Assembly (NCBI GenBank): GCA_944386135.1
Contig: CALWZW010000006.1
Coordinates: 1 to 58,750, forward strand
Length of the DNA: 58,750 nt
Origin: an uncultured Clostridia bacterium
GTDB taxonomy: Bacteria > Bacillota > Clostridia > TANB77 > CAG-508
Reading direction: 5' to 3'
The notes below the pieces were generated by a model, which ran no database searches, was not told where the DNA came from, and worked only from the letters and a program-made list of their open reading frames with translations. Positions 18,166-27,243 of the stretch are shown piece after piece. A program made the position numbers and the translations under genes. The number at the start of each line of letters is the position of its first letter. The stretch's first letter is position 1.

Positions 18166-20028
18166 GTGAGGGCAATATATGACAGCTTGCAGAAGCAGTT
18201 TAAGACACCAACAGGTTGCGCAAAGGTAGGTGAAAAGGTAACATTTCGGTTAGGAATTCCCAAGTGGGATGGTCCGTATGATGTGGAAATCATATTTAAC
18301 GAGTATTACTCGGACAAAACTTTTTCTGTAAGGATGAATCGTGAAGGAGAAGATAACGAGAGTATTATTTTCTCAACTGAAGGAAACTTCGGAGAAAAAA
18401 ATATATACCACTATTATTTTTCTTTCAAATCCTATGGAAGGACGAAGTTTGTCAAGAAAAATGAAGGCACATTTGAAGGACACATCCAAGACAGTCAGAA
18501 CGGCTTGAATTGGCAGATTACCATATATGAGCCGGTAACAACAAACTCTAATATGCAAGAAGGAGTGATGTACCAAATCTTCCCAGATAGGTTTGCTAAG
18601 TTTGGAGAGGTAGAACACCCTCCTGATGATAGAATCTATCGCATTTGGGGAGGAAAGCCATTTTACAAGGATAACCTTATTTCCAAAGACTTTTTTGGAG
18701 GGAATTTCCAAGGCATTATTCACAGGCTTAAGTATCTTAAGTCTTTAGGAGTAACAGCCTTGTATCTAAATCCAATTTGGCTTGCACACAGCAATCATCG
18801 GTATGATCCCGCTGATTACAAGACCGTAGATCCTCTTTTAGGAAATGAAAATGACCTAAAAGAACTTATCCAAAAGGCACATCAAGCAGGAATGATTGTC
18901 ATAATCGACACTGTTTTAAACCATACGGGTGCAGACAGTATCTACTTTAATAGATATGGCAGATATCCTGTGAAAGGTGCTTTCAACGCTAAGGACAGTT
19001 TCTTCTATGACTGGTATTACTTTCATGTATATCCTGAAATGTATGAGTCATGGTGGGGATTTGTAGACCATCCTAAGATTAATCAAAGCTCTCGTTCTTT
19101 CCAAGAGTATATGTTTGGAAAGGGAGGAGTAATTGATTATTGGTATTCCTTGGGCATAGATGGCTTAAGACTTGATGTCCCTGATGAGCTTCCGAATTAT
19201 GCATTAAATGCAATCTATGAAGTTTCTAAACGAAACAAGGAAGATGCAGTTATAATATCGGAAGTTTGGGAAGATGCAAGTTATAAAGCAAATTATGGTC
19301 ACAGAATGGAATATCTTCTAGGACATGAAACCACTTCGGTAATGAACTACCCTGTAAAAAATGCTATACTTGCTTATGTAAGATATGGCGACTTTTGGGC
19401 AGGACATCTAACGGAAACTTTGCAAAGCATTTTCCTTGAAAACTATCCTAGAGAAATTGCATGGTCTCTAATGAACTTCGTGTCAACTCACGATACAGTA
19501 AGAGCCATAACAAAACTCGCAGGACCGGAAGTTGGAGAAAACGACAGAGAATGGCAAGAGAAGAATGACACTTTGAGTCGTTCTGACTATGAAATCGGTA
19601 GAAAAAGGCTTATCCTAAGCTACTTGATACTATATTTCTTGCCGGGAATCCCTTCAATATTTTATGGGGATGAGGTTGGACTCCAAGGACAGAAGGATCC
19701 GTTTAACCGTAAGTGTTACCCATGGAAGAGAAGAGATAAGAAGCTTCTTAAAGTCTTTAAGAGGCTTGGGAGCTTTAGAAAGCGCGAAAAGGAATTCTTT
19801 AAGAATGCCGATTTTGCAGTCAACTATATTGACGACGAAATTTGCATTCTTGAGAGAATGACCGGCGAAAGGCAACTTTATCTCATTATCAACCGGAGCG
19901 ACCACATAGTGGACATCAGCATACACAATACAGAACCTGAACGTACTAAAATTGCGTTTAAGACCGACAAAAACGAAGACACCATTCACATTAACTCACT
20001 TGAAGGCATGATACTGGAGCTTTTCTAA
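18166..20028 (+). CDS. GH13 alpha-amylase / neopullulanase-like enzyme, foreign-looking
   Basis: About 620 residues from GTG 18166, preceded by AAGGAGG at 18151-18157. An N-terminal beta-sandwich (about 1-120, CBM34-like) precedes the GH13 barrel with all four conserved regions: DTVLNH at about 248, GLRLDVPDE with the nucleophile Asp at about 335, ISEVWED with the acid Glu at about 365, and STHDT at about 440. It should hydrolyse alpha-1,4 glucans inside the cell. No signal peptide. Codon use differs from neighbours (more CGN, G/C third positions), with three ordinary in-frame CGG codons (18247, 18799, 19894). A +1 shift at the first gives an immediate stop. Probable recent transfer. Confidence 0.88.
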   Translation: MRAIYDSLQKQFKTPTGCAKVGEKVTFRLGIPKWDGPYDVEIIFNEYYSDKTFSVRMNREGEDNESIIFSTEGNFGEKNIYHYYFSFKSYGRTKFVKKNEGTFEGHIQDSQNGLNWQITIYEPVTTNSNMQEGVMYQIFPDRFAKFGEVEHPPDDRIYRIWGGKPFYKDNLISKDFFGGNFQGIIHRLKYLKSLGVTALYLNPIWLAHSNHRYDPADYKTVDPLLGNENDLKELIQKAHQAGMIVIIDTVLNHTGADSIYFNRYGRYPVKGAFNAKDSFFYDWYYFHVYPEMYESWWGFVDHPKINQSSRSFQEYMFGKGGVIDYWYSLGIDGLRLDVPDELPNYALNAIYEVSKRNKEDAVIISEVWEDASYKANYGHRMEYLLGHETTSVMNYPVKNAILAYVRYGDFWAGHLTETLQSIFLENYPREIAWSLMNFVSTHDTVRAITKLAGPEVGENDREWQEKNDTLSRSDYEIGRKRLILSYLILYFLPGIPSIFYGDEVGLQGQKDPFNRKCYPWKRRDKKLLKVFKRLGSFRKREKEFFKNADFAVNYIDDEICILERMTGERQLYLIINRSDHIVDISIHNTEPERTKIAFKTDKNEDTIHINSLEGMILELF

Positions 20029-20041
20029 GTATCGAGCAGAG

Positions 20042-20066
20042 AGGAGAGAGCCGAAAGCTCTCTCCT
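20042..20066 (+). terminator. Terminator after the GH13 gene
   Basis: AGGAGAGAGC (20042-20051) pairs with GCTCTCTCCT (20057-20066), followed by TTCTG. GC-rich relative to native hairpins. Confidence 0.75.
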
Positions 20067-20158
20067 TTCTGTTAGTAAAAATTTTATTCAGAAAATTCTA
20101 AGAAAAACAAGCATTTAAAATCTAAGACAAACTTTTCCAAATTTGTTAATTCTTATAC

Positions 20159-20188
20159 TTGACAGTTAACTTGTATTAAGTTAGAATT
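20159..20188 (+). promoter_or_regulatory. Promoter with internal dyad ahead of a long leader
   Basis: TTGACA at 20159-20164 and TAGAAT at 20183-20188 with an 18-bp spacer. The spacer holds TAACTT, GTATT, AAGTTA (20167-20183), a likely repressor site. The transcript would have a leader of roughly 280 bases before the pseudopilin-like gene. Confidence 0.45.
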
Positions 20189-20221
20189 AAATTAACTTAT
20201 TTTACGTTTAAAATTATTTAT

Positions 20222-20408
20222 GAGTAACTAATAATTAAAATTCTATTCAATTTGCTTAAGTTTCAACTTTTTACGCATAAATTCTAATTTTTAAAATTGA
20301 GCCTCTTTCACGCAAAGCGTGAACATCCCTCAGTTTTTCAAATAAGAATTTCTAAGCTTAAAAGTTTTACAGGCGCAAATTTTATAAATTTTTAATTATT
20401 AGTTACTC
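20222..20408 (+). repeat. Long inverted repeat in the leader of the pseudopilin-like gene
   Basis: Perfect 19-bp arms (20222-20240 and 20390-20408) enclose about 150 bases that can pair further, with a GC-richer hairpin near 20309-20324 (CACGC with GCGTG). The gene-free stretch 20029-20475 holds a terminator, a promoter and this structure. It may be an RNA regulatory leader or a miniature element. Confidence 0.5.
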
Positions 20409-20475
20409 TATCAAGACACTTAGCGAATCTGATTCGACAAATTTAAACAAAAAATACAAAGGAGGAATTAAAAAA

Positions 20476-21655
20476 ATGAAAACCAAACCAAATGAAAAAC
20501 GGTATTACACTTATTGCACTAATTATTACAATAATTGTTCTAGTAATACTTGCTGCGGTATCAATAAGTGCAGTATACAATTCAAATATAATTAATTATG
20601 CAGTGAATGGAGCAATAAATTATGCTTCAGAAGCTACAAGAGAAAATGAGATATTAGACCAAACAGCATCAATTATGCAAAGTGCAGTTGATAAAATAAG
20701 CGATATAGCAGGAGGAAGTACTGGAGAAAACCCAGGTGGAGATGAAGAGGAAGAACCAGAAGAGCCAATAGATGAACCAGGAATAGACTTTGGAAAACTA
20801 ACAGAAGAAGAAATAGATGGAATGATAGGTCAATATGTAGACTACACACCAGTAAGTGGAACATTTAGTGATCATGTAGGAACAACATATTCTGGAGATG
20901 CCGGAAATAACAATACAAAACTATCAACGATAACAAGTTTAAAATGGAGAATATTAGATGCAACATCTGATACTTTAACATTGATATCAGATATGGCAGC
21001 AAATACGGGATTTGGATTATATGGATATAATGGATATAATAATGCAGTATTACTACTTAATAATGCTTGCAAAGCAATGTATAGTAATAATGATTTATGG
21101 ACAATAGGAAGACACTTGAATATAGATGATATAGAGAATTATTCAAATATTTCAGGAGCACCAATGGTAGAATATAGTGTTAATGAATATACATATTATC
21201 CAAATATATTTGAATACGAAATAAATGGTGCTCCAAATGGAACATATGGAACACTTTATGGTAGCAGTAATCAGGATGAATATATAACAGGCTCTTCTGG
21301 TGGAGGTTATTCTCTTTCTTTCAAAGGAAAATTGACACATTATGCATTTACAATGTCAACGAGTACAATGCAAAACCAGACATATGTAGACTTATTTAGC
21401 AGTTCTATACAATCTTGGCTAGCTTCACGTTGTGTTGATTATAACAATTTTTGGTTAACTTTTAATATATTTAATATAACTAATAATAATGTAACCTCAT
21501 ATTGGTTATGTGATTCAAACGGTGACACATACAATCCAGGGTATAATCTTAGTTATGCAATTCGTCCAGTTGTAGAAATCGACTTAAGCAAGGTTAATGT
21601 CGGACTAACAGGTGACGGAGGAGCAGACACTCCATACAGCATCGAGGCAAAATAG
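20476..21655 (+). CDS. Pseudopilin-like (type IV prepilin) protein with DUF6273-like C-terminus; CGG +1 frameshift at codon 9
   Basis: The good RBS (AAAGGAGGAAT at 20459-20469) points to ATG 20476, which reads MKTKPNEK and then CGG at 20500. Skipping the C gives Gly and the classic prepilin segment KGITLIALIITIIVLVILAA. The ATG at 20492 lies in the restored frame but lacks an RBS. Restored length is about 392 residues. After the pilin-like helix come an acidic, Pro-rich linker (GDEEEEPEEPIDEP) and a large domain ending LSYAIRPVVEIDL, as in DUF6273-type surface proteins. Probably exported and held in the membrane or a pseudopilus. The shift lies exactly at the prepilin cleavage region. Confidence 0.75.
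20500..20502 (+). other. CGG +1 shift site in the pseudopilin-like gene
   Basis: AAA then CGG in frame with ATG 20476; skipping the C reads GGT (Gly) and continues into the prepilin helix. Confidence 0.8.
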
Positions 21656-21686
21656 TAGATAAATTTATATTAAGAAAATGTGAACT

Positions 21687-21727
21687 AAAAACGTGGAAGA
21701 TTACTGTATAGTAAATTTTCACGTTTT
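21687..21727 (+). terminator. Terminator after the pseudopilin-like gene
   Basis: AAAACGTG (from 21687) pairs with CACGTTTT (to 21727), with a second internal stem TTACT/AGTAA, followed by a long T-run. Confidence 0.8.
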
Positions 21728-21935
21728 TTTTATTGCATATAAAGTCAAATTTTGTCGAATGTTTTTTGTTGACAAGATTAGATAAGTATAATATAAATAA
21801 GCATATACTTAAATTTTTTAAATCAATAAACAGCTTTGGAATTAGCAAAACAAAAATCTTAAGGAAATTCTATCCTAAGAAAAATCACAAAAAAAGAAAA
21901 TCAAAACAAAGGAGTGTGAGGAAAAACTATAATAA

Positions 21936-22042
21936 TTTCGGTCGTTTGGGACGGTTCTGAATGACCGGATTTCAAATAAGAATTTAAGTTAAAATGTAAT
22001 TTAAAAACTCCGGTCATTCAGAACCGTCCCAAACGACCGAAA
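21936..22042. repeat. Long palindromic repeat, GGGACGGTTCT family, copy 2
   Basis: Perfect 34-bp arms (21936-21969 and 22009-22042) around an AT-rich loop, with the core TTTGGGACGGTTCTGAATGA. It lies about 75 bases before the Rpn-family gene. The gap 21656-22116 otherwise holds a promoter-like TTGACA/TATAAA pair (21769-21797) but no convincing gene. Confidence 0.85.
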
Positions 22043-22116
22043 ATTTGACTTAAAAATAAAATAATATATCTTGCTAAAAGCAATAGATTAAGATATAATA
22101 AGAAAGGAAAGATTAA

Positions 22117-23001
22117 ATGGAAGAAGAAATAAGACTAACAAATGACTTAGTATTCCAAAGGATATTTGGAAAAGTAGGCAATGAGAATATAACAAAAGCA
22201 TTCCTAGAGAAAGTATTAGGAATAGAAATAGAAAGTTTAACATTAGATACGAATAAAAGACTAATAGGAGAAAGACTAGAAGATAAGATAGGAAGAGTAG
22301 ATGTAAAAGCCATATTAAATAATGGGACAAAAGTAATAATAGAAATGCAAGTTGCAAGATATAAGTATATGGCAAAAAGGCTCTTATACTATTGGTCACA
22401 AACATATATAGGAGACCTAAAAAGAGGAAAAGAATATGATATTTTAAATAAAACAATAGCGATATTAATATCAGTAGAGGAATTAGAAGAAACAAAAGGA
22501 ATAGAAAAGTATCATACAAAGTGGGAGATAAGAGAAGAAGAAAACATAAATAAAAAACTAACAGAAGATTTAGAGATACACATAATAGAACTGAGCAAAT
22601 TTAAAGAAGGACAAGAGATAAGACCAGAAGATAACTGGATAAGAGCATTGAAATCTAAGGGGGTAGATGAAATGAAAAAGATAAGTGAATTAGATAAGCA
22701 AATAAAGGAGATGAAAGAAGAACTAGAAAGAATAACAGCAGATCCAGAATTAAGAGAAAAATATTATCAAAGAGAAAAAAACTTAAGAGATGCATTATCA
22801 TGGATAAAAGCAGAAAGAGAAGAAGGTAGAGAAGAAGGTAGAGAAGAAGGAAGAGAAGAAGGAATAAAAGAAAAAGCAAAAGAGATAGTACTTAACATGT
22901 ATAAAGAAAAAGTAAAAATAGAAGATATTTGTAGATTTACAGGACTTGCTAGAAAAGAAGTAGAAAACATAATAGAATTAGAAAGAGCAGCTGATTTCTA
23001 A
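22117..23001 (+). CDS. Rpn-family recombination-promoting nuclease / PD-(D/E)XK transposase-like protein
   Basis: 294 residues. It starts with the family hallmark NDLVFQRIFGKVGNENITKA, then the nuclease core GRVDVKAILNNGTKVIIEMQ (D, then E-x-Q) and MAKRLLYYWSQTYIGDLKRG. The C-terminal part contains GREE repeats from a 12-bp tandem repeat near 22820-22860, and a small helix-turn-helix-like end (IEDICRFTGLARKEVENII). Rpn proteins promote RecA-independent recombination and are often mobile-like. RBS AAGAAAGGAA precedes ATG 22117; a palindromic repeat lies just upstream. Terminated at 23009-23036. Confidence 0.88.
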   Translation: MEEEIRLTNDLVFQRIFGKVGNENITKAFLEKVLGIEIESLTLDTNKRLIGERLEDKIGRVDVKAILNNGTKVIIEMQVARYKYMAKRLLYYWSQTYIGDLKRGKEYDILNKTIAILISVEELEETKGIEKYHTKWEIREEENINKKLTEDLEIHIIELSKFKEGQEIRPEDNWIRALKSKGVDEMKKISELDKQIKEMKEELERITADPELREKYYQREKNLRDALSWIKAEREEGREEGREEGREEGIKEKAKEIVLNMYKEKVKIEDICRFTGLARKEVENIIELERAADF

Positions 23002-23008
23002 ATATAAT

Positions 23009-23036
23009 AGAGGGTGTCCTAGAATAGGAACCCTCT
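23009..23036 (+). terminator. Terminator after the Rpn-family gene
   Basis: AGAGGGT (23009-23015) pairs with ACCCTCT (23030-23036), with inner TCCT/AGGA pairing, followed by TTTTT. Confidence 0.8.
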
Positions 23037-23081
23037 TTTTCTTATTTTACTCCAAAAACTACGAAAAAATGATAAAAAAAC

Positions 23082-23109
23082 TTGTAATTATTGAAATTAT
23101 TGGTATAAT
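23082..23109 (+). promoter_or_regulatory. Promoter of pfkA
   Basis: TTGTAA at 23082-23087 and TATAAT at 23104-23109 with a 16-bp spacer, about 45 bases before the start codon. Confidence 0.5.
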
Positions 23110-23154
23110 AGTAATATGTATAAAATTTGAGACAAAAGAAAGGAATGAAAAGAC

Positions 23155-24288
23155 ATGAAAAAAGTCGCAATACTTGCAAATGGAGGAGATGTTTCAGGAT
23201 TTAATGCTGTTATAAGAGGAATTGTAAAGACAGCAGAACAAAATAATGTTAAATGTTATGGAATAATCGAAGGATATAAAGGATTATTAGAAAATAATTT
23301 TGTAGAGTTAAACTCGTATACAAATGCTTCAGGAATTTTAGACAAAGGTGGTTCAATAATAGGTTCTTCAACAAATACAAATGTATTCAATTACAAAGTA
23401 GAAGAAAATGGTAAGATAGAATATAAAGATTTATCAGATATATGTATAGAAAATGCAAAAAAAGACGGATTTGATTGTATATTTACATTAGGAGGAGACG
23501 GAACTCAAAAATCTGCAAGAGATTTTTATGTAAAAGGATTAAATGTAATAGGAGTTCCTAAAACTATAGATAACGATGTTGCATGTACAGATATTACATT
23601 CGGATATAATACAGCTGTATCAGTTGCAATGGAAGCACTAGACAGACTACATTCAACAGGAGAAACACATCATAGAATAATGGTATTGGAAGTAATGGGA
23701 AGATATGCAGGTTGGATAGCTCTTGAGTCTGCAATAGCAGGAGGAGGAGATGTTGCCTTAATACCAGAGATACCATTTGATATAAATAAAGTTGCAGATA
23801 AAATAAGAGAAAGAATTTCAAAAGGAAAGAGATTTAGTTTAGTAGTTGTTGCAGAAGGCGCTATGCCAAAAGGTGGAGAAATAACTGTAAAAGGTGTAAG
23901 AGATAATGGTGCAGGAGTTGATAATACTAAACTTGGAGGAATTGGAGAAAAGGTTGCAGCTAAGCTACAAGAATTAACAGGCTTGGAGGCAAGAAATACA
24001 ACACTTGGATATATGCAAAGAGGCGGAACACCAACGGCTTTTGATAGAGTACTTTCTACAAAGTATGGAGCAAAAGCAATGTCTCTTGCTTTAGAAGGAA
24101 AATTTGGAGTACTTGCAGTATTAAAAAATGGTAAATTGGATTCCGTTCCACTAGAAGATGTTGTTGGAGAAAACAAAAAAATAGGAGCTGTTTCTGGAAA
24201 TACTAAAGAGAGTAATTTAAGAAGAGTTACAATGGATGACGATTTAGTAAAAACTGCTAGATGTATAGGAATTTCTTTAGGGGATTAA
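23155..24288 (+). CDS. pfkA: 6-phosphofructokinase (group III type)
   Basis: 377 residues. It phosphorylates fructose 6-phosphate in glycolysis. Motifs: LANGGDVSGFNAVIRG at the N-terminus, TLGGDGTQKSA at about 110, GVPKTIDNDV at about 130 with the catalytic Asp, and VMGRYAGWIALESAIAGG at about 180. The GGDGT plus PKTIDND combination (Gly at the E. coli position 104, Lys at 124) is typical of group III enzymes, which may use ATP though some relatives use pyrophosphate. RBS AAAGGAATG. Followed by a short hairpin and then argS. Confidence 0.92.
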   Translation: MKKVAILANGGDVSGFNAVIRGIVKTAEQNNVKCYGIIEGYKGLLENNFVELNSYTNASGILDKGGSIIGSSTNTNVFNYKVEENGKIEYKDLSDICIENAKKDGFDCIFTLGGDGTQKSARDFYVKGLNVIGVPKTIDNDVACTDITFGYNTAVSVAMEALDRLHSTGETHHRIMVLEVMGRYAGWIALESAIAGGGDVALIPEIPFDINKVADKIRERISKGKRFSLVVVAEGAMPKGGEITVKGVRDNGAGVDNTKLGGIGEKVAAKLQELTGLEARNTTLGYMQRGGTPTAFDRVLSTKYGAKAMSLALEGKFGVLAVLKNGKLDSVPLEDVVGENKKIGAVSGNTKESNLRRVTMDDDLVKTARCIGISLGD

Positions 24289-24300
24289 TAGAAGTTTTGA

Positions 24301-24325
24301 AAAATAGGCTAAAATGCCTATTTTT
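24301..24325 (+). terminator. Terminator between pfkA and argS
   Basis: AAAATAGGC (24301-24309) pairs with GCCTATTTT (24316-24324), followed by T. It precedes the argS RBS AGGAGGT by about 10 bases, so it could also act as an attenuator. Confidence 0.6.
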
Positions 24326-24346
24326 CAAATAATAGGAGGTAAAAAA

Positions 24347-26054
24347 GTGCTTAATTTTAAAGAAGAAATAGCAAAAAAAATTTCAGATGCCACAGATTTG
24401 AATAATAAGGAAGTTGAAGACATAATCGAAATTCCAAAGGAGAAGAATATGGGAGATTATGCACTTCCATGTTTTAAGTTTGCAAAGACTTTAAGAAAAG
24501 CTCCACAAATGATTGCAAATGAGATAAATGAAAAAATGCAAATAGATGATGGAATTATAGAGAAAAAAGAAGTAGTAGGACGGATACTTGAATTTTTACA
24601 TAAATAAAAAGCTATTAACCAAAAATGTATTAGAGGAATTTGACTCAAAGAAAGATAATTATGGAAAATCAGCTTTTGGAAAAGACAAAAATATTGTCAT
24701 AGATTATTCTTCTCCTAATATCGCAAAACCATTCCATATAGGACATTTGAGAACAACTTTAATTGGAAATGCGTTGTACAATACATATAAATATTTAGGG
24801 TATAATACTATCGGAATTAATCATTTAGGAGACTATGGAACACAATTCGGAAAAATGATTGAAGGATATAAAAGGTGGCATGAAGAATATAAGTTTGAAA
24901 ATCCTATAGAAGATCTAACAGATATTTATGTAAGAATTAATGAACTTTGTAAAGAAGATGAAAGTGTTCTTGAACTTTGCAGAGAAAACTTTAAAAAACT
25001 AGAAAATAAAGAAGAGTATGAAGTAAAGTTATGGGAAAAATTTAAAGAACTTAGTTTAAAAGAATTTGATAAAATATATGATTTATTGGATGTAAAATTC
25101 GACTCATTAAATGGAGAAGCATTTTATTCAGATAAAATAGATGAAGTAATTGATATACTTGAGAAGTCTGGAAAGCTTGTAGAATCACAAGGTGCAAAAG
25201 TAGTAGACTTAAGTGATAAAAGTATGCCACCATGTATAATATGTAAATCAAACGGCTCTAGCATATATGCAACAAGAGATTTAGCGGCAATTCTTTATAG
25301 AGCAAGAGAATATGATTTTGATAAATGCCTATATGTAGTTGCATATGAGCAAAATTTACACTTTAGGCAAATTTTTGAAGTTGCAAAGCTACTTGGATTA
25401 GATAAAAAATATACAGATGGATTAGAACATGTATCATATGGAATGGTTCATTTGAAATCAGGAAAAATGTCTACACGCGAAGGTAATGTTGTAAAAGTAG
25501 AAGATTTACTTGATGAAGCTATACAAAGGGCGGGAAAAATATTAGAAGAGAAAAATCCAAATATTCAAAATAAAGAAGATATAGCTAAAAAAGTTGGAAT
25601 AGGAGCTGTAATATTTAACGATTTATCAAACAGCAGAATTAAAGATGAAATATTTGACTGGGATACAATTCTTAATTTCCAAGGAGAAACAGGACCATAT
25701 ATACAATATATTTATGTTAGAACAAAGAGTGTTCTGGAAAATGCAGAAAATTTACCAACACTTGCAGACGTAAATATAGAAGATTTATTAAATGAAGAAA
25801 GTATAGAAATTATAAAAAGCATATATAATTTCGAAGACGTATTAAAAAGTGTAACTGATAAAAACGAACCATATTTACTTAGTAAATATTTAATAGAACT
25901 TGCAAAAAAATATAGCACTTTTTATAACAATTATAAAATTTTAAGTGGTGATAAAAAACAAATGAACACTAGATTATATCTAACTTATATGGTAAATGTA
26001 GTACTAAGAAAAGGAGCAAATTTACTTGGAATTAAAATGCCAGATAAAATGTAG
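24347..26054 (+). CDS. argS: Arginyl-tRNA synthetase, with CGG +1 frameshift
   Basis: GTG 24347 is the best start (AGGAGGT upstream). The N-terminal Add1 domain runs to residue 78 (KKEVVG), where CGG at 24581 is in frame; ordinary reading stops about 9 codons later. Skipping the C gives VVGGYLNFYINKKLL, matching the conserved AGPGFINF-like motif, then SSPNIAKPFHIGHLRTT (HIGH), SGKMSTREGNV (KMSKS-like) and the C-terminal anticodon domain ending RKGANLLGIKMPDKM. Total about 568 residues, normal for ArgRS. An essential enzyme, which charges the very tRNA that should read CGG, here depends on the shift at a CGG. Confidence 0.93.
24581..24583 (+). other. CGG +1 shift site in argS
   Basis: GGA then CGG then ATA in the zero frame; skipping the C reads GGA (Gly) and joins the Add1 domain to the catalytic domain. 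Confidence 0.9.
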
Positions 26055-26077
26055 TTTGTAAAAATTATATATTTTTG

Positions 26078-26106
26078 TTGCTTTTTGATGAAAAATGGAA
26101 TATAAT
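26078..26106 (+). promoter_or_regulatory. Promoter of the LCP gene
   Basis: TTGCTT at 26078-26083 and TATAAT at 26101-26106 with a 17-bp spacer, 36 bases before ATG 26142. Confidence 0.55.
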
Positions 26107-26141
26107 TTAAAATATTATATGAAAAACTAAAGGAGGCTCTT

Positions 26142-27236
26142 ATGGCAGGGAAGCGAATGAGAAATAAAAATCAGGAAGAAGATTATGATGATATACCAGA
26201 TTCTGTAAAGAAAATGAGTAAAAAATCAAAGAAAAAGAAGAAAAAACATATATTTTTAAAGATAGTATTAATACTACTTGCGATAATAGTAATTTTAGCA
26301 GGAGTACTAATTGGATTTGTATATAGTAAGATAGCTAGGGTAGAACATGATGATATAGATGAAAGTCAAATAGAGGTAACTGAAGGAGTAGAAACAACAG
26401 GTTATAGAAATATAGTGCTATTTGGTGTAGATTCAAGGCAAAATAGTTATGAACACACATTAAGTGATTCTATTATGATAATTAGTATAAATCAAGATAC
26501 ACACAAAGTAAGAATTGCATCAGTATATAGAGACACATATCTAAAAATTGGTAGTTCTTATGATAAAATAACACATGCATTTGCAAAAGGTGGACCAACA
26601 CTATCGTTAAGTACACTTAATACAAATTTAGACTTGGATTTAAAAGAATACGTTGCAGTAAACTTTAATGTTGTTGTTGATGTAATCGATGCCGTGGGCG
26701 GAATTGACTTAGAAATTACATCTGATGAAGTTAAATATATAAATGGATATATTGATGAAGTAAATAGTGTTACAGGACATAATTCAGAACATATAACAAA
26801 AGCTGGAACATATCATGTAGATGGAGTACAAGCAGTTGCTTATTCTAGAATAAGATATACATCTGGTGGAGATTATAAGAGAACTGAACGCCAAAGAGAT
26901 GTTTTGAATTTAGCATTTGAAAAAATTAAGACAATGAATTTATTTGAATTAAATAATTTAGCTGATGTTGTTTTAGATGAAGTATCAACTAACATTTCAA
27001 CAACACAAATAATTGGATTACTTTCACAAGTCGCAAATTATGAAATAGAAGATACTGTAGGATGGCCTGAGACAAAAGGATATCAACCAGCTGATGTTTG
27101 GTATGGAGCACCAGTAAATTTGGAAAAACAAGTTCAAGAATTGCATAAATTCTTATTTGACGAAGAAGATTATCAAGTTTCATCAACAGTTAAAAGTATA
27201 AGTGATACAATAATTAAAAAAACTGGTTATAAGTAA
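26142..27236 (+). CDS. LytR-CpsA-Psr (LCP) family cell-wall glycopolymer ligase
   Basis: 364 residues. A basic cytoplasmic N-terminus (KKMSKKSKKKKKKH) precedes one transmembrane helix (IVLILLAIIVILAGVLIGFV). The LCP domain follows: NIVLFGVDSRQNSYEHTLSD, SVYRDTYLKI, DKITHAFAKGG, VNFNVVVDVIDAVGGIDLEI, and the arginine-rich AYSRIRYTSGGDYKRTERQR. It transfers undecaprenyl-linked glycopolymers to peptidoglycan outside the membrane. RBS AAAGGAGGC. It is separated from glgP by a hairpin-rich gap. Confidence 0.92.
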   Translation: MAGKRMRNKNQEEDYDDIPDSVKKMSKKSKKKKKKHIFLKIVLILLAIIVILAGVLIGFVYSKIARVEHDDIDESQIEVTEGVETTGYRNIVLFGVDSRQNSYEHTLSDSIMIISINQDTHKVRIASVYRDTYLKIGSSYDKITHAFAKGGPTLSLSTLNTNLDLDLKEYVAVNFNVVVDVIDAVGGIDLEITSDEVKYINGYIDEVNSVTGHNSEHITKAGTYHVDGVQAVAYSRIRYTSGGDYKRTERQRDVLNLAFEKIKTMNLFELNNLADVVLDEVSTNISTTQIIGLLSQVANYEIEDTVGWPETKGYQPADVWYGAPVNLEKQVQELHKFLFDEEDYQVSSTVKSISDTIIKKTGYK

Positions 27237-27243
27237 GAAAGGC

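Noticed and set aside
21733..21960. Plus-strand ORF of 75 codons before the Rpn-family gene
   Set aside because: No RBS at its start, and its end lies inside repeat copy 2; composition is not protein-like.
22820..22862. Tandem 12-bp repeat as a possible CRISPR or minisatellite
   Set aside because: It is in frame within the Rpn-family gene and encodes GREE repeats; no spacers are present. No CRISPR array was seen anywhere in the window.
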